From assembly GCA_017304135.1 (NCBI GenBank), contig JAFLBB010000023.1, positions 1 to 64,000 on the forward strand: 64,000 bases of DNA. Direction: 5' to 3'. The DNA comes from Acidobacteriota bacterium. Lineage in GTDB: Bacteria > Acidobacteriota > Terriglobia > Bryobacterales > Bryobacteraceae. How positions within the stretch are numbered: the first letter of the stretch is position 1; each line of letters opens with the position of its first letter. Below the pieces are notes generated by a model, which had not been told where the DNA came from, made no database searches, and saw only the letters and a list, made by a program, of their open reading frames with translations. Below are positions 17,844-26,746 of the stretch, piece by piece. Both the position numbers and the translations under genes were made by a program.

Positions 17844-18941
17844 ATGGTTCGCCACCCTTTCCAATTGGCAGTCGTTTGTGCGTTGCTCTGGCTATCTGCC
17901 TGCCGCACGGGCCCCCCGCGCGAGAAGGCGATCGGTGAGGCCTTCGTGGGACCGGTTTCGCTCAATCTTCGTGACGACCTGGCGGCTCGCGCCACCGTTG
18001 CCGCCACCGTGAAGCATGGTGAGCGGCTGGAGATTCTCGAACGCCGCCGCCGCTTCGCCAAGGTGCGCACCGCGGAAGGTAAGCAGGGATGGACGGACGG
18101 CCGCATGCTGCTTACGCCTCCGCAAATGGCCCGACTGCGCAAAGTGACAGAAAGGGCCGCTGAGATGCCCTCACAGGGCAAGGCAAGCGTATTCGATCTG
18201 CTCAACGTGCATACAGATCCCAACCGCCAGTCCCCCAGCTTCTACCAGATTCGCGAAGAGGAAGTCGTCGATGTCATCGGTGGCAAACCCGCGCCCCGCG
18301 TGCCTTACGTGCCCGGAACTCCCGACGGCTACGATCCTGCTGGCTTGCCGCCAAACGCCGACCAGGATGACTGGCACCTGGTCAGGCTAAAGGACGGACG
18401 TGCGGGCTGGGTCCTGGCCCGCATGGTGCTCATGTCCATCCCCGATGAAGTGGCCCAGTATGCCGAGGGCCAGCGCATCACATCCTACTTCTCACTCGGC
18501 CAGGTGAAAGCGACCAGCCGCGACCGGACCCACGAGACCGTGCACGACCACTGGCTCTGGACCACCATCTCCACGCGCTACAGTCCCTATCACTTCGACA
18601 GCCTGCGCGTTTTCGTCTTCAATCCCTGGCGCAGGCGCTACGAAACCGCCTACATTGAACGCAACATGAAGGGCTACTATCCTGTCGTCGTCCATGACCC
18701 GCCTTCCCCCGGCGCGCTGCCCAACTTCACCGTGCTCGCCGAAGACAAGGACGGCGTCCTGCGCAAGCGCACTTATGAGTTCAACGGATTTCGCGCGCGC
18801 ATCGTCTCGCGCGAACCCTTCCAAGGCCAGTTGCACGACTCAGGGCTGCCCGTCATTGTCGAAGAGCCGGCTGCACGGCAGGAAAACGACCGCGGGCTCT
18901 GGGAAAACCTGAAACAGCGCATGCCGCGCTGGGGGCGCTGA
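17844..18941 (+). CDS. Lipoprotein with bacterial SH3 domains
   Basis: A 365-residue lipoprotein: a signal peptide with lipobox LSAC (Cys20), a bacterial SH3 domain (about 35-90, SLNLRDDLAARATVAATVKHGERLEILERRRRFAKV...GWTDGRML) and a second SH3-like region (about 115-200, ending in LKDGRAGWVLARMVLM). The C-terminal 160 residues resemble no family I know; they contain WLWTTISTRYSPYHFDSLRVFVF, probably a beta domain. Bacterial SH3 domains often bind cell wall or protein ligands, so an envelope role is likely. Its last codons, cgctgggggcgctga, are repeated 762 nt further on, on the far side of the next gene. Confidence 0.8.
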   Translation: MVRHPFQLAVVCALLWLSACRTGPPREKAIGEAFVGPVSLNLRDDLAARATVAATVKHGERLEILERRRRFAKVRTAEGKQGWTDGRMLLTPPQMARLRKVTERAAEMPSQGKASVFDLLNVHTDPNRQSPSFYQIREEEVVDVIGGKPAPRVPYVPGTPDGYDPAGLPPNADQDDWHLVRLKDGRAGWVLARMVLMSIPDEVAQYAEGQRITSYFSLGQVKATSRDRTHETVHDHWLWTTISTRYSPYHFDSLRVFVFNPWRRRYETAYIERNMKGYYPVVVHDPPSPGALPNFTVLAEDKDGVLRKRTYEFNGFRARIVSREPFQGQLHDSGLPVIVEEPAARQENDRGLWENLKQRMPRWGR

Positions 18942-18944
18942 GCG
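18927..18944. repeat. 18-bp direct repeat, left copy
   Basis: cgctgggggcgctgagcg. This copy contains the last codons and stop of the SH3 lipoprotein gene. An identical copy lies at 19689-19706, and the two precisely flank the low-GC endonuclease/exonuclease/phosphatase-family gene. The homology stops one base beyond either end. Confidence 0.85.
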
Positions 18945-18947
18945 GTA

Positions 18948-19667
18948 CTAGTCTCGCGCGAGGCTGTTGATCGCCTGAAGACCATCTCCCAATTCCACGA
19001 GCAGAGGCCGATGGTCACTGTGCCCGCTCCAATCTTCGTACGAACCTACATCGACGGTGCGAAGATACGCAACCCAGCTTACTGGAATGAAGCAGTAGTC
19101 AATGTGAAACGGCCTAGCTCTGTCCCACCGAAAATAGAAGGTTGGCTCAGACTCCCTGCCGTGCTCCTCCCTCCTGGCGCTGTGGTAGCTACTCACAAGC
19201 CCTAGCTCGAAAAGCCGTCCCACCAGGGAAGTGTGGCTGAGATGGGTGGGATGATCCTTGTCCCAAATCGCATTCGAATTCAGATCGCCTGCCAGTACAA
19301 CCGGAGCGCTCCGGAAAAGATGCTCGTATGCCTCAACTGCTCGGATCACACCTTCGACGTAGGGGTTCCGCCTGTCATGTTGAGCCCAGACTGCAATCAG
19401 CACGAATTCCACCGGCCCGCGCACCCTCACCGGCAGCACGTACTCGGGTGAGTCCGATATCAGAGGTAGTTGTTCTATCCTGTACCCGTTGGAAACTTGC
19501 ACCCCAAGACCCTGTTTGGGGTTATCTCCAAGCCACACACATTGCGCCGGGATTTCGACTGGTCGTGAACATTCCTGAATGACGGAAACGTCAGGGCTGA
19601 GACGATCGAGCAGCGGGACTTTTCGGTTCCAGGCTCCGCGACAACAGTTCCATGTGACGATCCTCAT
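18948..19667 (-). CDS. Endonuclease/exonuclease/phosphatase (EEP) family protein
   Basis: A 239-residue protein of the DNase I/EEP fold. It has the family landmarks IVTWNCCRGAW, VIQEC (metal Glu), a central VLAGDLNSNA (Asp and Asn), FHIDYCFIP and the final SGHSDHRPLLVEL with the catalytic His/Asp. There is no signal peptide, so the protein is cytosolic and could act on nucleic acids or on phosphoesters. Lower GC than its neighbours, and flanking 18-bp direct repeats, suggest recent acquisition. ATG 19667 is the only convincing start. Confidence 0.85.
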   Translation of the reverse strand: MRIVTWNCCRGAWNRKVPLLDRLSPDVSVIQECSRPVEIPAQCVWLGDNPKQGLGVQVSNGYRIEQLPLISDSPEYVLPVRVRGPVEFVLIAVWAQHDRRNPYVEGVIRAVEAYEHLFRSAPVVLAGDLNSNAIWDKDHPTHLSHTSLVGRLFELGLVSSYHSARREEHGRESEPTFYFRWDRARPFHIDYCFIPVSWVAYLRTVDVGSYEDWSGHSDHRPLLVELGDGLQAINSLARD

Positions 19668-19688
19668 AGATCGAGTCGATTAGCGTGC

Positions 19689-19706
19689 CGCTGGGGGCGC
19701 TGAGCG
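19689..19706. repeat. 18-bp direct repeat, right copy
   Basis: cgctgggggcgctgagcg, identical to 18927-18944. It ends two bases before the stop codon of the PD40 propeller gene. Confidence 0.85.
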
Positions 19707-19708
19707 CT

Positions 19709-20722
19709 TCAGTCCTTCCAGTCCGCCACGAATATGTTGAATTCGTAGCGCGACTTGGCCCCGCGATCCGAACTAAACACCAGGCGTTTGCCGTCAGGCG
19801 AAAACTCCGGAAATGAGGTGAAGCCGCCAAATGTGGTCACCTGCTCCAGTCCGCTGCCGTCCACGTTCATCTGGAACAACTCGAACTTACGGCCGTCGCA
19901 CTCATGCTTGTTCGAAGAGAAGAGGATCTTTTTGCCGTCCGGCGAAAACGTGGGCGCGAAGCTGGCGCAGCCGAAGTTCGTGATCTGTTTTGCGTTCTTG
20001 CCATCCGCATCACCGATGAAAATTTCCATCTTCATCGGCGTAGTGAGATTCTCCCTGATCAACTCGCGGTAACGGTCCATCGCCGGCCCGGGCGCGGGGT
20101 GATTCGCCCGCCACACCACGCGCTTTCCGTCGCGCGAATACACCGCTCCGCCGTCGTAGCCTTCCGTCTGTGTGATGCGCTGCTTGCCGCTGCCGTCGGG
20201 CTTCATCGTCCACATTTCCAGATCGCCCGTCGACATCGAGGTGTAGACGATCCGGTTGGTCTTCCAGTTCACGGTCGCCTCGGCGTCGTAGCCGTCGGCC
20301 TCCGTGAGCTTCTTCTCCATCTTGCCGCCGTCGGTGGCCAGAAAGATGTCGTAGCCGGGATAGACGGCCCACACATAACCCTTGCTACGATCGGCCGGCG
20401 GAGGGCATTTCGCGTCGCGTTCATGCGTGGAGGCGTAGACGATGTGCCGGTTGTCCTTCAGGAAGTAGCCGCAGGTGGTGCGGCCCTTTCCCGTGGACAC
20501 CATCTTCTGGTCCGACCCATCGTCGTTCATCACGAAAATCTGGTCGCACTCCACGCCCTCGCGTGTGGACTGAAACACGAGCCGCCTTCCGTCCGGCGCC
20601 CAATAGGCCTCGGCATTCTGTCCCCCATTGGTGAGCTGGCGGAGGTTGGCCAGGTGGCCCGCCTCCTGCGCGCAGAGTCCCGCGCTCAGAACCAAACCGG
20701 CCGTGAAGTGTGCCAGCTTCAT
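19709..20722 (-). CDS. Secreted TolB/PD40-type beta-propeller protein
   Basis: A 337-residue protein with a signal peptide (residues 1-18, cleavage near GLCAQ) and six or so WD40-like (PD40) blades. Each has the pattern P/SPDGxxLVFxS (AYWAPDGRRLVFQST, PTFSPDGKKILFSSN, PEFSPDGKRLVFSSD), with Asp-rich DDGSD and DADGKN turns. This resembles the C-terminal domain of TolB, but there is no TolB N-terminal domain and no tol-pal context. Such propellers are common secreted proteins in acidobacteria; the function is unknown. It directly follows the core-MetE gene on the same strand (1 nt apart), probably in one operon. Confidence 0.85.
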   Translation of the reverse strand: MKLAHFTAGLVLSAGLCAQEAGHLANLRQLTNGGQNAEAYWAPDGRRLVFQSTREGVECDQIFVMNDDGSDQKMVSTGKGRTTCGYFLKDNRHIVYASTHERDAKCPPPADRSKGYVWAVYPGYDIFLATDGGKMEKKLTEADGYDAEATVNWKTNRIVYTSMSTGDLEMWTMKPDGSGKQRITQTEGYDGGAVYSRDGKRVVWRANHPAPGPAMDRYRELIRENLTTPMKMEIFIGDADGKNAKQITNFGCASFAPTFSPDGKKILFSSNKHECDGRKFELFQMNVDGSGLEQVTTFGGFTSFPEFSPDGKRLVFSSDRGAKSRYEFNIFVADWKD

Positions 20723-20723
20723 C

Positions 20724-21719
20724 TCATCTCCCCTCGAACTTGTCGCGCCCGGCCACCAGCGCCTTCATCTTGCCGTCGGCCACGCTGCGCTGCAGCATCC
20801 AGAACCCGCAATCGGGATGAACATACGGAATGCGCTCCACGCCCAACACCTTGGCCGCATGCTCCAGCCGCGAAGCAATCAGGTCGGGCGATTCGATCAG
20901 GTTGTCCTTGATGTCGACCACGCTGATGCCCATGCCGATCTTCGGATCGAGTTCACGGAACACTTCCAGTTCGTCATAGCCGCGCCGCGCGAATTCGAGA
21001 ATCAGGTGGTCCACCTTCAGTCCGTTGAGAAACGGCAGCAGGTCGCGCCAGAAGCCCTTCTGGATGCTCTGCCCGCCATAGTTGCCGAAGCAGATGTGGA
21101 TGCCGCGCGTGCCGCGAATCCCTTCCAGCACATGGTTGATGGCCTCCAGCGCCCACTCGCGGTCTTCCGGATGTCCACTGATGTTCGCCTCGTCAATTTG
21201 CACCACCTTGGCGTCGATCAGTTCCAACTGCTTCCGCAGCACCCCGGCAATCGCCATGGCCAGCTTCGGACGCGAACTGTAGTGGCGGTCCGTGAGCACC
21301 TTGGTGAGCATGTGCGGCCCGGTACAGGTGAACTTCAGCGGCTTGGCGGTAAGCGTGCGCGTGAATTCGTAGTCGCGCAACAGGTTGAGTGTGCCCTCGC
21401 CCACGTCACCTGTCACAATGCCCGCCGGATCGGTGCGGTAGGCCACGCCCGCGTCGGCGCGGAAGCGTTGGATGTCGGTGATCGAATACTTCGTCCGGAT
21501 GCCGTCCATCTTCGACACGAAATAGTCGATCATCCCGTTGGTCTCCGGGTGCGACGGGTCAAAGCGGTTCAACTCGCCGTCGGCGACAACGTCGATGCCG
21601 GCAATCTCCTGTGTCTTGAGCACGACCATGATGGCGTCGCGCAACGTCAGGCGGCTCGTGTCGCCCAAAAGCCAGTGGGGAACCGGGTAGCTGCCCACAA
21701 CCGTGGTGAGTATTGGCAT
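20724..21719 (-). CDS. Core-MetE cobalamin-independent methionine synthase-like protein
   Basis: A 331-residue TIM barrel corresponding to the catalytic C-terminal half of MetE, with no N-terminal barrel. It retains GSYPVPHW, ADGELNR, CTGPHML and QIDEANIS, and all four zinc/homocysteine ligands: His208 and Cys210 (HICFGNYGG), Glu242 (LEFARRG) and Cys304 (HPDCGFWML). Such short proteins transfer a methyl group to homocysteine, but the methyl donor differs or is unknown (methylcobamide proteins or others rather than methyl-folate). No methyl-donor partner is adjacent. It is divergent from the FG-GAP gene, with a 27-nt gap. Confidence 0.85.
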   Translation of the reverse strand: MPILTTVVGSYPVPHWLLGDTSRLTLRDAIMVVLKTQEIAGIDVVADGELNRFDPSHPETNGMIDYFVSKMDGIRTKYSITDIQRFRADAGVAYRTDPAGIVTGDVGEGTLNLLRDYEFTRTLTAKPLKFTCTGPHMLTKVLTDRHYSSRPKLAMAIAGVLRKQLELIDAKVVQIDEANISGHPEDREWALEAINHVLEGIRGTRGIHICFGNYGGQSIQKGFWRDLLPFLNGLKVDHLILEFARRGYDELEVFRELDPKIGMGISVVDIKDNLIESPDLIASRLEHAAKVLGVERIPYVHPDCGFWMLQRSVADGKMKALVAGRDKFEGR

Positions 21720-21746
21720 AACCCGTCATTGTAATATTGAGCCTGC

Positions 21747-22877
21747 ATGCGACTCACCCTTGCGGCGCTTCTGCCCGCTCTGCTCGCCGCCGCCGGACCG
21801 GTCTCTTTCCGTCCGCATACGCTGGCAACTGACCTCCGCGGCGGCTACCAGGTGGTCGCTTTCGACGTCAATCGCGACGGCAAACCGGACCTCATCGCGC
21901 TCGCCAGCGGGATGACCGAACTGGTCTGGTTCGAAGCGCCTCACTGGACCCGCCACGTGCTGGCGCGCGATCTGAAGCGCATGATCAACCTCGCCGCGTG
22001 CCCCGAACTCGACGAGATCGTCGTCGCCCACGAGTTTGCCAACGCACCCAAGAACTCGGTGGGCATCGTCAGTGTCCTCACGCCCGGCGCCGACCGCGCC
22101 CGGCCCTGGACCGCGCGCGAGATCGACCGCCTCACCACGTCGCACCGCCTGCGCTGCGCCAAGCTCGACGGCTCGTCGCGGACCGTGGTGGTGAACGCGC
22201 CGCTGGCGGGTGCCAAGGCCGATGCGCCTGACTACCGCGACCATGTGCCGCTGGTCTACTACAAACCCGGCGAATGGAAACGCATCCCGATCAACCACGC
22301 CAACGAGGGCGTCGTCCATGGCATCTTCATCACGCCGTGGAGCGACAAGCGCGAAGAGGTGCTCACCGCCAGCTTTCTCGGCATCCACCGTCATCGCCTC
22401 GAGAAGAACGGCTCCTGGAGCCGCGTCCCGCTTTCGCCTGGCAACTCCTCGCCGTGGCCCAACAGCGGATCGAGTGATGTCGCCGTCGGCCGCCTGAACA
22501 AGGCGCGCTTCCTCTCCGCCATCGAACCCTGGCATGGAAACGAAGTGGCCGTCTATCTCGGCGCCAAGGACAACTGGGCCCGCTCAGTGATCGACTCCTC
22601 GCTTAACGACGGGCACACCATCTACACCGGCGACTTCGATGGCGATGGCCGCGATGAGATCGTCGCCGGATTCCGCAAAGCCCCGTTCGGTGTGAATCTC
22701 TATCGCGCCAACGACCCCGCGGGCAAGACCTGGAGTAAATCCGTGGTCGACCAGGGCGGCGTGGCCGCGGCCGCCTGCGCTCTGGCCGACCTCAACGGCG
22801 ACAAACGGCTCGACATCGCCTGCATCGGCTCAGCCACCACCAACCTGGTCTGGTACGAAAACCTCGGAAAACAGTAA
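21747..22877 (+). CDS. Secreted FG-GAP/VCBS repeat protein
   Basis: A 376-residue secreted protein with a signal peptide (MRLTLAALLPALLAAAG). It is a beta-propeller of FG-GAP/VCBS type: calcium-binding turns DVNRDGKPD (near 43), DFDGDGRDE (near 295) and DLNGDKRLD (near 350), each followed by a hydrophobic strand, and repeated VWFEA/VWYEN motifs at blade ends. These proteins are extracellular; the ligand is unknown. It ends 10 nt before the first glycosyltransferase gene, so it may be the first gene of that operon. Confidence 0.82.
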   Translation: MRLTLAALLPALLAAAGPVSFRPHTLATDLRGGYQVVAFDVNRDGKPDLIALASGMTELVWFEAPHWTRHVLARDLKRMINLAACPELDEIVVAHEFANAPKNSVGIVSVLTPGADRARPWTAREIDRLTTSHRLRCAKLDGSSRTVVVNAPLAGAKADAPDYRDHVPLVYYKPGEWKRIPINHANEGVVHGIFITPWSDKREEVLTASFLGIHRHRLEKNGSWSRVPLSPGNSSPWPNSGSSDVAVGRLNKARFLSAIEPWHGNEVAVYLGAKDNWARSVIDSSLNDGHTIYTGDFDGDGRDEIVAGFRKAPFGVNLYRANDPAGKTWSKSVVDQGGVAAAACALADLNGDKRLDIACIGSATTNLVWYENLGKQ

Positions 22878-22887
22878 AATCAAGAAT

Positions 22888-23901
22888 TTGGCGGATACTC
22901 AGGCGGCCATCGTCATCCCGACCCTCCACGCCGGCGACGAGTTGCGCGCTTGCCTCGATTCGCTCTTGAGCCAGAGCTTCGATGCCTTTCACATCATCAT
23001 CGTCGACAACAGCGGCCGCGGACTGGCACGCTCCGTTGTCCCATCGGACCCGCGCGTGACGCTGATCGAATCGAAGACCAATCTCGGCTTCGGCGCCGCC
23101 ATCAATCTCGGCGCACGCCACACGGCCGCTCCGTTCATCGGCACACTCAACGACGACGCGGCCGCTTCACCTCAGTGGCTGCAGTGCCTAACCGGCGCGT
23201 TGCGCCGGAATCCCAGAGCCGGTATGGCCGCCAGTTGTGTCTTGCTCGATGCCACTGGCCAGCTCGACTCGGCGGGCATGCTCCTGTGCGCCGATGGATC
23301 CTCGAAACAGCGCGGCCACGGCAAGCCCGCCGGCGCCTTCCCGCGTGAAGAGGAAGCCCTCTTCCCCAGCGGCTCGGCGGCGCTCTACCGCCGCGAACTG
23401 TTCGATGAATTGGGGGGCTTCGACGACGCTTTTTTCCTCTACTGTGAAGATTCCGATCTCGGGCTCCGCGCCCGCTGGGCCGGCTGGTCCTGCCTCTATG
23501 TGCCGGATGCGCGCGTCGAACACCGCTACTCTGCCTCCGCCGGCCGGGCTTCCCGCTTGAAGGCCTATCTGGTCGAGCGCAACCGCCTGCGTCTCGTCGT
23601 GAAGAACTTTCCCGCTCACATGCTCTGGAAGGTCCCGTTCGTGGCTGTCTCGCGATACTGGGCCCACCTCACGTCCATTTCCTCTGGTGAGGGGGCAGCG
23701 GCAGAATTCGCCAGTTCCGCCGGCGGACCGCTCACGCTTGCCTGGTTCGTCCTGAAGGCTCACCTCGCTCTGTTGCCTGCGCTGCCCGGCCTGCTGCGGA
23801 GCCGCCGTGCCATCCGCGCCCACGCAAGAATCAGCGCGCGGGAATTCGCCTCGCTGGCCTCTCGCTTTCGCATCTCGCCCCGCGAGGTGGCCGCGCAATG
23901 A
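22888..23901 (+). CDS. Glycosyltransferase family 2 (rhamnosyltransferase-like)
   Basis: A 337-residue GT-A enzyme. It has AIVIPTLHAGDELRACLDSLL, the nucleotide-binding IIVDNSGRG, NLGFGAAINLGARH, a metal-site variant TLNDDAAAS, the acceptor-side FPSGSAALYRRELF and GGFDDAFFLYCEDSDLGLRARWAGW, and a C-terminal hydrophobic tail (about 245-310). This is the WbbL-like subgroup that adds rhamnose or a similar sugar in surface glycans. TTG 22888 is the only start fitting the fold. It overlaps the next gene by 4 nt (ATGA). Confidence 0.87.
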   Translation: MADTQAAIVIPTLHAGDELRACLDSLLSQSFDAFHIIIVDNSGRGLARSVVPSDPRVTLIESKTNLGFGAAINLGARHTAAPFIGTLNDDAAASPQWLQCLTGALRRNPRAGMAASCVLLDATGQLDSAGMLLCADGSSKQRGHGKPAGAFPREEEALFPSGSAALYRRELFDELGGFDDAFFLYCEDSDLGLRARWAGWSCLYVPDARVEHRYSASAGRASRLKAYLVERNRLRLVVKNFPAHMLWKVPFVAVSRYWAHLTSISSGEGAAAEFASSAGGPLTLAWFVLKAHLALLPALPGLLRSRRAIRAHARISAREFASLASRFRISPREVAAQ

Positions 23902-24644
23902 CGCCTTCCGCCCCTGTTCATCCTCTTCTCGAAGCGGGCCGCGCGCTCATCCTGATTCCTGCCCGCAACGAGGAGGAAGCCATCGGTGGCGTGGTGGACG
24001 AAGTCTACGCGTTATTCGGCAAAATCCCCGTGCTCGTCATCGATGACGGCTCGCACGACTCCACCGCAGCCATTGTGAAGGGCCGTGGCGCGCGCGTCTT
24101 GCGCCTGCCCCACCATCTCGGCCTCGGTGGCGCCCTCCAGGCCGGCTACCGGCTGGCCTTTGAGCTCGGCTTCGAATACGTCGTCCGCATCGATGGCGAC
24201 GGCCAGCACGATCCACGCTTCATCACCGACATGATCAATGCCGTTGCCCAGCCCGGTGTTCAGATGGTCATCGGTTCGCGTTTTGTCGCCTCCGACGACG
24301 GCTACACCAGCTTCCTGCGCGGCCTGGGTATCCGTCTCTTTCGCGCCTTCCTGCGGCCCATCTTAGGCAAACCTGTTCGCGACCCAACCTCGGGCTACGT
24401 CGCCGTCAACCGCGAAGCCCTCGAAGTGTTTAGCAAGAGCTTCCCCCTCGAATATCCCGAGATCGAAGCCCTCGTCGTGCTCCGCCGCCGCGCCTTCCAC
24501 TTCATCGAAGTGCCCGTGTCCATTCGCCCCCGCAGGGCCGGCCGCAGCACCATCACCGCGTTGAAGTCCGTCTACTATCTCGTGCATGTCATGCTGGGCG
24601 TGCTGGTCAATATCCTCATCTTTGACCGCCGCCGCTGGAGGTAA
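23898..24644 (+). CDS. DPM1-like polyprenyl-phosphate glycosyltransferase (GT2)
   Basis: A 248-residue GT2 enzyme of the dolichol-phosphate-mannose-synthase group. It has LILIPARNEEEAIGGVV, VIDDGSHDST, GLGGALQAGY, the metal-binding RIDGDGQHDP, GSRF, and RDPTSGYVAVNREAL typical of DPM1. The C-terminus carries a hydrophobic segment (about 220-240). Such enzymes charge undecaprenyl phosphate with mannose or another hexose, making the donor for GT-C enzymes. The GT-C-like TMTC protein two genes downstream would be its natural user. Starts in a 4-nt overlap with the GT2 before it. Confidence 0.88.
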   Translation: MTPSAPVHPLLEAGRALILIPARNEEEAIGGVVDEVYALFGKIPVLVIDDGSHDSTAAIVKGRGARVLRLPHHLGLGGALQAGYRLAFELGFEYVVRIDGDGQHDPRFITDMINAVAQPGVQMVIGSRFVASDDGYTSFLRGLGIRLFRAFLRPILGKPVRDPTSGYVAVNREALEVFSKSFPLEYPEIEALVVLRRRAFHFIEVPVSIRPRRAGRSTITALKSVYYLVHVMLGVLVNILIFDRRRWR

Positions 24645-24649
24645 CCCTC

Positions 24650-25003
24650 GTGGACCGTCTCTTACTCCTCACCACCCTCATCGCCGCCGGGCTCATCGTC
24701 ACCGTGCTGGTCAGCTTGCGGCGGGCGCATATCCGCGTCGAATACTCCGTCAGTTGGCTCATCGCCGCCGTCATCTTGCTCCTGCTCGCCCAACTGCCCG
24801 AGCCGCTGCGCTGGTTCGCTTCCTGGGCTGGAATCCAGGACCCGCCCACCGTCCTGCTCTTCCTCGTCGCCGGCGTCTTCCTCGTCGTGTTCTATCGCTT
24901 CTCGATCATCATTTCCCATCTCCGCGACGCCAATATCGCATTGGCGCAACGTGTCGCCATCCTGGAGTTCCGCTTGGAGAATGTCGAAGATGGCCGCCTC
25001 TAA
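24650..25003 (+). CDS. DUF2304 membrane protein
   Basis: A 117-residue DUF2304 protein with three predicted membrane segments (about 4-24, 36-56 and 68-90) and a C-terminal coiled-coil-like helix (ALAQRVAILEFRLENV). DUF2304 genes often sit directly next to DPM1-like glycosyltransferases and the protein is thought to be a partner in the membrane. The GTG start follows a GGAGG inside the end of the preceding gene. Its end overlaps the next gene by 14 nt. Confidence 0.85.
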   Translation: MDRLLLLTTLIAAGLIVTVLVSLRRAHIRVEYSVSWLIAAVILLLLAQLPEPLRWFASWAGIQDPPTVLLFLVAGVFLVVFYRFSIIISHLRDANIALAQRVAILEFRLENVEDGRL

Positions 25004-26729
25004 ACGGCAGCGCGCCAAGCCTGACGCCGCGTTGGCGCAGCCCGAAACCCGCGCCGGATGGAGCCTCTGGCGAATTGCCGCCGCGCTCCTCGCCAGCCTC
25101 ATCCTCGTGTTCGAGATCTACGGTCCCGCCCTCAGCGGGCCGTTCCTCCTCGACGACGGTTACCAGTTCTTCGGCCGCCCCGACGTGGCCTACATGAACC
25201 TCAGCCATTGGCTGAACAACGTGCGGCCCCTGCTCAACCTGAGCTTCTACATCAACTACCAGTTGTCCGGGACGAATACCACCTCCTACCACGTCGTGAA
25301 CGTCGCTCTGCATTGGGTCAACGCCGTGCTCTGCTTCTTCATCCTGCGCCGGCTGTTGCGCGCGGTTGCGCCGGATGCCGCGCCCGGTTGGCGCGCCGAT
25401 CTGGCCCCGCTGGCCGCCGCCGCACTCTTCCTGCTCCACCCCGTGCAGACCGAATCCGTGGCCTACATCTCCAGCCGTTCCGAACTGCTCAGCGTGATGC
25501 CTGCCTACGCCGCTCTGCTGCTCTTCTTGACGCGTCCTCAGGCCGCTATCGGTTGGGCTCGCGCCGCCGCCGTCATCATGCTCTTCGGCACGGCCGTGCT
25601 TTCCAAGGAACACGCCGCCGCGTTGCCCGCCGTGCTCATCCTGGCTGACCTCTTCTTCCACCCCGACGGCCCGCTTCGCGGCATCAAGGCCAATTGGAGA
25701 CTCTACGCTCCCCTTGCCGCCGCCGCCGCGCTTGGCCTCAGCTTCGTCTGGAAGACGCTCAGCGGCACCACCAGCGCCGGCTTCCGGCTGGCCGGGCTCG
25801 CCTGGTACGAGTACTTCTTCACGCAGTGGCGCATGTTCTGGAACTACCTCCGGCTCACTGTGCTGCCCTTCGGCCTCAATGCCGATCCCGACATCGCCCT
25901 CTCCCGCACTGTTTTCGACCACGGCGCCATCCTCGGCGGCGTCGCCATCGTGATGTTGCTTGCCGCCGCCTTCGTTTTCCGCCGCCGCTTTCCGCTCGCG
26001 GCCTTCGGCATCTTCACGTTCGTTGTGCTGCTTGCCCCTACCTCGTCGGTGGTTCCTATCCGTGATCTGTTCGCCGAGCGCCGCCTCTACCTGCCGATGA
26101 TCGGCCTGCTCTGCATTGTCCTGGAAGGGGTGCGGCGCCTGAATCCGCGCCAAACCGGCACGCTGGCCGCCGCCGCCGCGGTATTGCTCGGAGCGTCCTA
26201 CCTCACCTGGCAGCGCGCGCATGTGTGGGCAGGCGCGATTCCGCTGTGGTCCGATACCGTGACGAAGTCGCCCAATAAGTACCGCCCGCGCTTTCAATAC
26301 GCCTTCGCCCTCTACCAGGACCACCGCTGTTCCGAGGCCGCCGGGCAGTATGAGAAAACCGCCGCGCTCGAAACCCTGCCCGGCGAGCAACTCTATGTCG
26401 ACTGGGCCCTCGCGCTCGATTGCGCCGGCCGGCTCGAGGAAGCCGCTGCCAAGCTGGAACAAGCCTCACGTGCCATCCCCTCCGTGCTGGTCTACGTGAA
26501 CCTCGCCATGATCTACGGCAAGTCCGGCCGCGATGAACAGGCCCTGGCCGCGCTCGACAAGGCTGAACAGTTAAGTCCCCGGTTCGCCCAGGTGCATGCC
26601 TTTCGCGGCAACATCTACTTCTCTCAGCAGAAACCCGAAGCGGCCGCCGCCTCATACCGCAAGGCGCTCCGCTTCGACCCTGCCAACCAGGCGGCCCTGC
26701 ACGGGCTTCGCGCGCTCGGTGCGCAATAG
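24990..26729 (+). CDS. TMTC-like O-mannosyltransferase-type GT-C protein with C-terminal TPRs
   Basis: A 579-residue membrane protein. A first TM segment (about 26-46) is followed by a lumenal/periplasmic loop with the GT-C acid pair (FLLDDGYQF, Asp55-Asp56) and the TMTC signature RPLLNLSFYINYQLSGTNTT...YHVVNVALHWVNA. About nine more hydrophobic segments follow, then three or four TPRs (about 425-575; ALYQDHRCSEAAGQYEKT, ALDCAGRLEEAAAKLEQA, PEAAAASYRKALRFDPANQ). Eukaryotic TMTC1-4 O-mannosylate cadherins with the same fold and TPR tail. Bacterial homologues are largely uncharacterised. I chose ATG 24990 (MAASKRQR); the frame is open slightly further upstream inside the DUF2304 gene. Confidence 0.83.
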   Translation: MAASKRQRAKPDAALAQPETRAGWSLWRIAAALLASLILVFEIYGPALSGPFLLDDGYQFFGRPDVAYMNLSHWLNNVRPLLNLSFYINYQLSGTNTTSYHVVNVALHWVNAVLCFFILRRLLRAVAPDAAPGWRADLAPLAAAALFLLHPVQTESVAYISSRSELLSVMPAYAALLLFLTRPQAAIGWARAAAVIMLFGTAVLSKEHAAALPAVLILADLFFHPDGPLRGIKANWRLYAPLAAAAALGLSFVWKTLSGTTSAGFRLAGLAWYEYFFTQWRMFWNYLRLTVLPFGLNADPDIALSRTVFDHGAILGGVAIVMLLAAAFVFRRRFPLAAFGIFTFVVLLAPTSSVVPIRDLFAERRLYLPMIGLLCIVLEGVRRLNPRQTGTLAAAAAVLLGASYLTWQRAHVWAGAIPLWSDTVTKSPNKYRPRFQYAFALYQDHRCSEAAGQYEKTAALETLPGEQLYVDWALALDCAGRLEEAAAKLEQASRAIPSVLVYVNLAMIYGKSGRDEQALAALDKAEQLSPRFAQVHAFRGNIYFSQQKPEAAAASYRKALRFDPANQAALHGLRALGAQ

Positions 26730-26746
26730 GCTCGCATGAGGACGGG

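Larger units (their letters stand above)
18945..19706. mobile_element. Putative single-gene insertion bounded by 18-bp direct repeats
   Basis: The 762-nt unit runs from just after the left repeat to the end of the right repeat. It holds one gene on the minus strand and nothing else. Base composition differs from the surroundings: I counted 95 G+C of 180 (53%) at 18961-19140 against 112 of 180 (62%) at 18661-18840. Removing the unit would join the SH3 gene stop directly to the end of the PD40 gene. No transposase or terminal inverted repeat is visible, so the mechanism (recombination at the repeat, or template-switch duplication) is open. Confidence 0.5.

Noticed and set aside
24909..26462. 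517-codon open frame antisense to the TMTC-like gene
   Set aside because: Glu/Gly-rich low-complexity translation; the plus-strand gene has clear motifs.
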